Assembly: GCA_937952085.1 (NCBI GenBank)
Contig: CALFYQ010000130.1
Span: 1-51,594 of the forward strand
Direction of reading: 5' to 3'
DNA length: 51,594 bases
From: an uncultured Paracoccaceae bacterium
GTDB taxonomy: Bacteria; Pseudomonadota; Alphaproteobacteria; Rhodobacterales; Rhodobacteraceae
Positions 50,603-51,594 of the stretch are shown in pieces; position 1 is the stretch's first letter; every line of letters starts with the position of its first letter. Both the position numbers and the translations under genes were made by a program. The notes beneath the pieces are model-generated. The model was not told the origin of the DNA and did no database searches. It was given only the letters and a program-made list of their open reading frames with translations.

Positions 50603-51594
50603 GTGAGCGAGACGCGCCGCATCTTTGTCACCGGGGGCGCCGGCTATGTCGGCGCGCATTGCTGCAAGGCCTTCGCCGCCTCGGGCTGGGAAGTGACGGT
50701 CTATGACGATCTCTCCCGCGGCTGGCGCGACTTCGTGAAATGGGGGCCGCTGGTGGAGGGGGACATCCTCGACACCGCGCGCCTGACTTCGGCGATCCGT
50801 GACGCCAGGCCGGATGCGGTGGCGCATTTCGCGGCGCTCAGCCATGTGGCGGAGAGCGTGGCGGAGCCCGAGACCTATTACCGCGCGAATGTCTGCGGCA
50901 CGCTTTCGCTCCTCTCGGCGATGCGCGCGGAAGGGGTGGAGAAGCTGGTCTTCTCCTCGACCTGCGCGACCTATGGCGCGCCCGAGCGGCTGCCGCTCGA
51001 CGAGGCGCATCCGCAAAAGCCGATCAACCCCTATGGCTGGTCGAAGCTGGCGGTGGAGCGGATCCTGGCGGATGTCTCGGCGGCGCGCGGGCTCCGCTTC
51101 GTCGCGCTCCGCTATTTCAACGCGGCGGGGGCGGACCCGGAGGCCGAGATCGGCGAGCGGCACGAGCCGGAGCCGCACGTGATCCCGCTGGCGATCCGCG
51201 GCGCGATGTCGGGCGAACATGTCTTCACCGTCTTCGGCGACGATTACGGGACGCGGGACGGCACGGCGATCCGCGACTACATCCACGTGACGGACCTCGC
51301 CGACGCGCATCTGAGGGCGGCGGATTATCTGATGGCGGGCGGGGCCTCCGACTTCATCAATCTCGGCACGGGCGTCGGCACCACGGTGGCGGAGATCGCC
51401 GCGGCGGTGGAGACGGCGGCGGGGCGGAGCTTTCCGCGGCGGATCGGGCCGCGCCGGCCGGGCGACCCGGAGAGCCTGGTGGCGGCGGCGGAGAAGGCGC
51501 GGGCCGTGCTCGGCTGGGCGCCGCGCGCCTCCGCCATCGACCACATCGTCGGGACCGCCTGGCGCTGGAGCGAGGAAGAGGCGAAGCGCGGGCG
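50603..51594 (+). CDS. galE: UDP-glucose 4-epimerase (3' end outside window)
   Basis: The first 330 residues are present, nearly a complete protein. NAD-binding GGAGYVGAH, the FAALSHVAESV region, SSTCATYGAP with the catalytic Ser/Thr, PYGWSKLAVERIL (catalytic Tyr-x-x-x-Lys), ALRYFNAAGADP and TAIRDYIHVTDLADAHL are all standard GalE. It interconverts UDP-glucose and UDP-galactose, feeding galactose into surface polysaccharides, which fits the capsule-related genes in the window. GTG start at 50603 with GAGAGGA about 8 nt upstream. Confidence 0.94.
   Translation, partial: MSETRRIFVTGGAGYVGAHCCKAFAASGWEVTVYDDLSRGWRDFVKWGPLVEGDILDTARLTSAIRDARPDAVAHFAALSHVAESVAEPETYYRANVCGTLSLLSAMRAEGVEKLVFSSTCATYGAPERLPLDEAHPQKPINPYGWSKLAVERILADVSAARGLRFVALRYFNAAGADPEAEIGERHEPEPHVIPLAIRGAMSGEHVFTVFGDDYGTRDGTAIRDYIHVTDLADAHLRAADYLMAGGASDFINLGTGVGTTVAEIAAAVETAAGRSFPRRIGPRRPGDPESLVAAAEKARAVLGWAPRASAIDHIVGTAWRWSEEEAKRG

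Overview
This 51.6 kb, very GC-rich window looks like a chromosomal segment of a Rhodobacterales-type alphaproteobacterium. The evidence is gene order and marker proteins: hflK-gor-rpiA, purA next to a DUF2842 gene, rpsT close to dnaA, and an L-malyl-CoA/beta-methylmalyl-CoA lyase of the Rhodobacter Mcl1 type. No insertion sequence, phage gene, tRNA, rRNA or CRISPR array was seen.

Layout. 1-4442: a leftward housekeeping operon (thiamine diphosphokinase, rpiA, gor, start of hflK) diverges from an uncharacterised Ala-rich protein. 4445-8272: purA plus DUF2842 leftward; a threonine-dehydratase-like enzyme and an M20 amidohydrolase rightward. 8230-12128: a TetR regulator divergent from a flavin-pocket (PPOX) protein across two palindromic operators, then rpsT, a rhodanese and dnaA. 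12546-17577: a MarR regulator divergent from a tight four-gene catabolic operon (NicX-type ring-cleavage dioxygenase, alpha/beta hydrolase, acyl-CoA-dehydrogenase-like flavoprotein, acyl-CoA ligase).

17584-31434 is a surface-glycolipid locus: a GT2 glycosyltransferase, a 2477-residue reducing iterative polyketide/fatty-acid synthase without thioesterase (RkpA-like), an alpha-oxoamine synthase (RkpG-like), a short-chain reductase (RkpH-like) and two divergent KpsS-type capsule proteins. It matches the logic of the rhizobial rkp-1 region. Read chemically, it suggests a sphingoid-like amino-alcohol lipid made for a capsule anchor.

31435-36509: a lower-GC island with one possible small exported peptide, a DctPQM TRAP transporter, an H-NOX-fold protein and mcl1. 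36677-48607: rightward genes for a class III aminotransferase, a TAXI-type TRAP transporter (binding protein plus fused permease), a UspA protein, and a four-gene cassette of nitrilase-fold amidase, Orn/Lys/Arg-type decarboxylase, ATP-grasp ligase and C45 (penicillin acyltransferase-type) Ntn hydrolase. That cassette looks like an undescribed amine/amide pathway. 48804-51594: an epoxide-hydrolase-like protein, a DksA/TraR zinc-finger protein and a galE cut by the window end.

Most notable: the PKS/oxoamine-synthase/KpsS locus, the amidase-decarboxylase-ligase-acyltransferase cassette, the NicX-type operon that lacks the usual nicotinate partners, and a diverged intergenic repeat present twice at identical internal spacing, each time between convergent genes.
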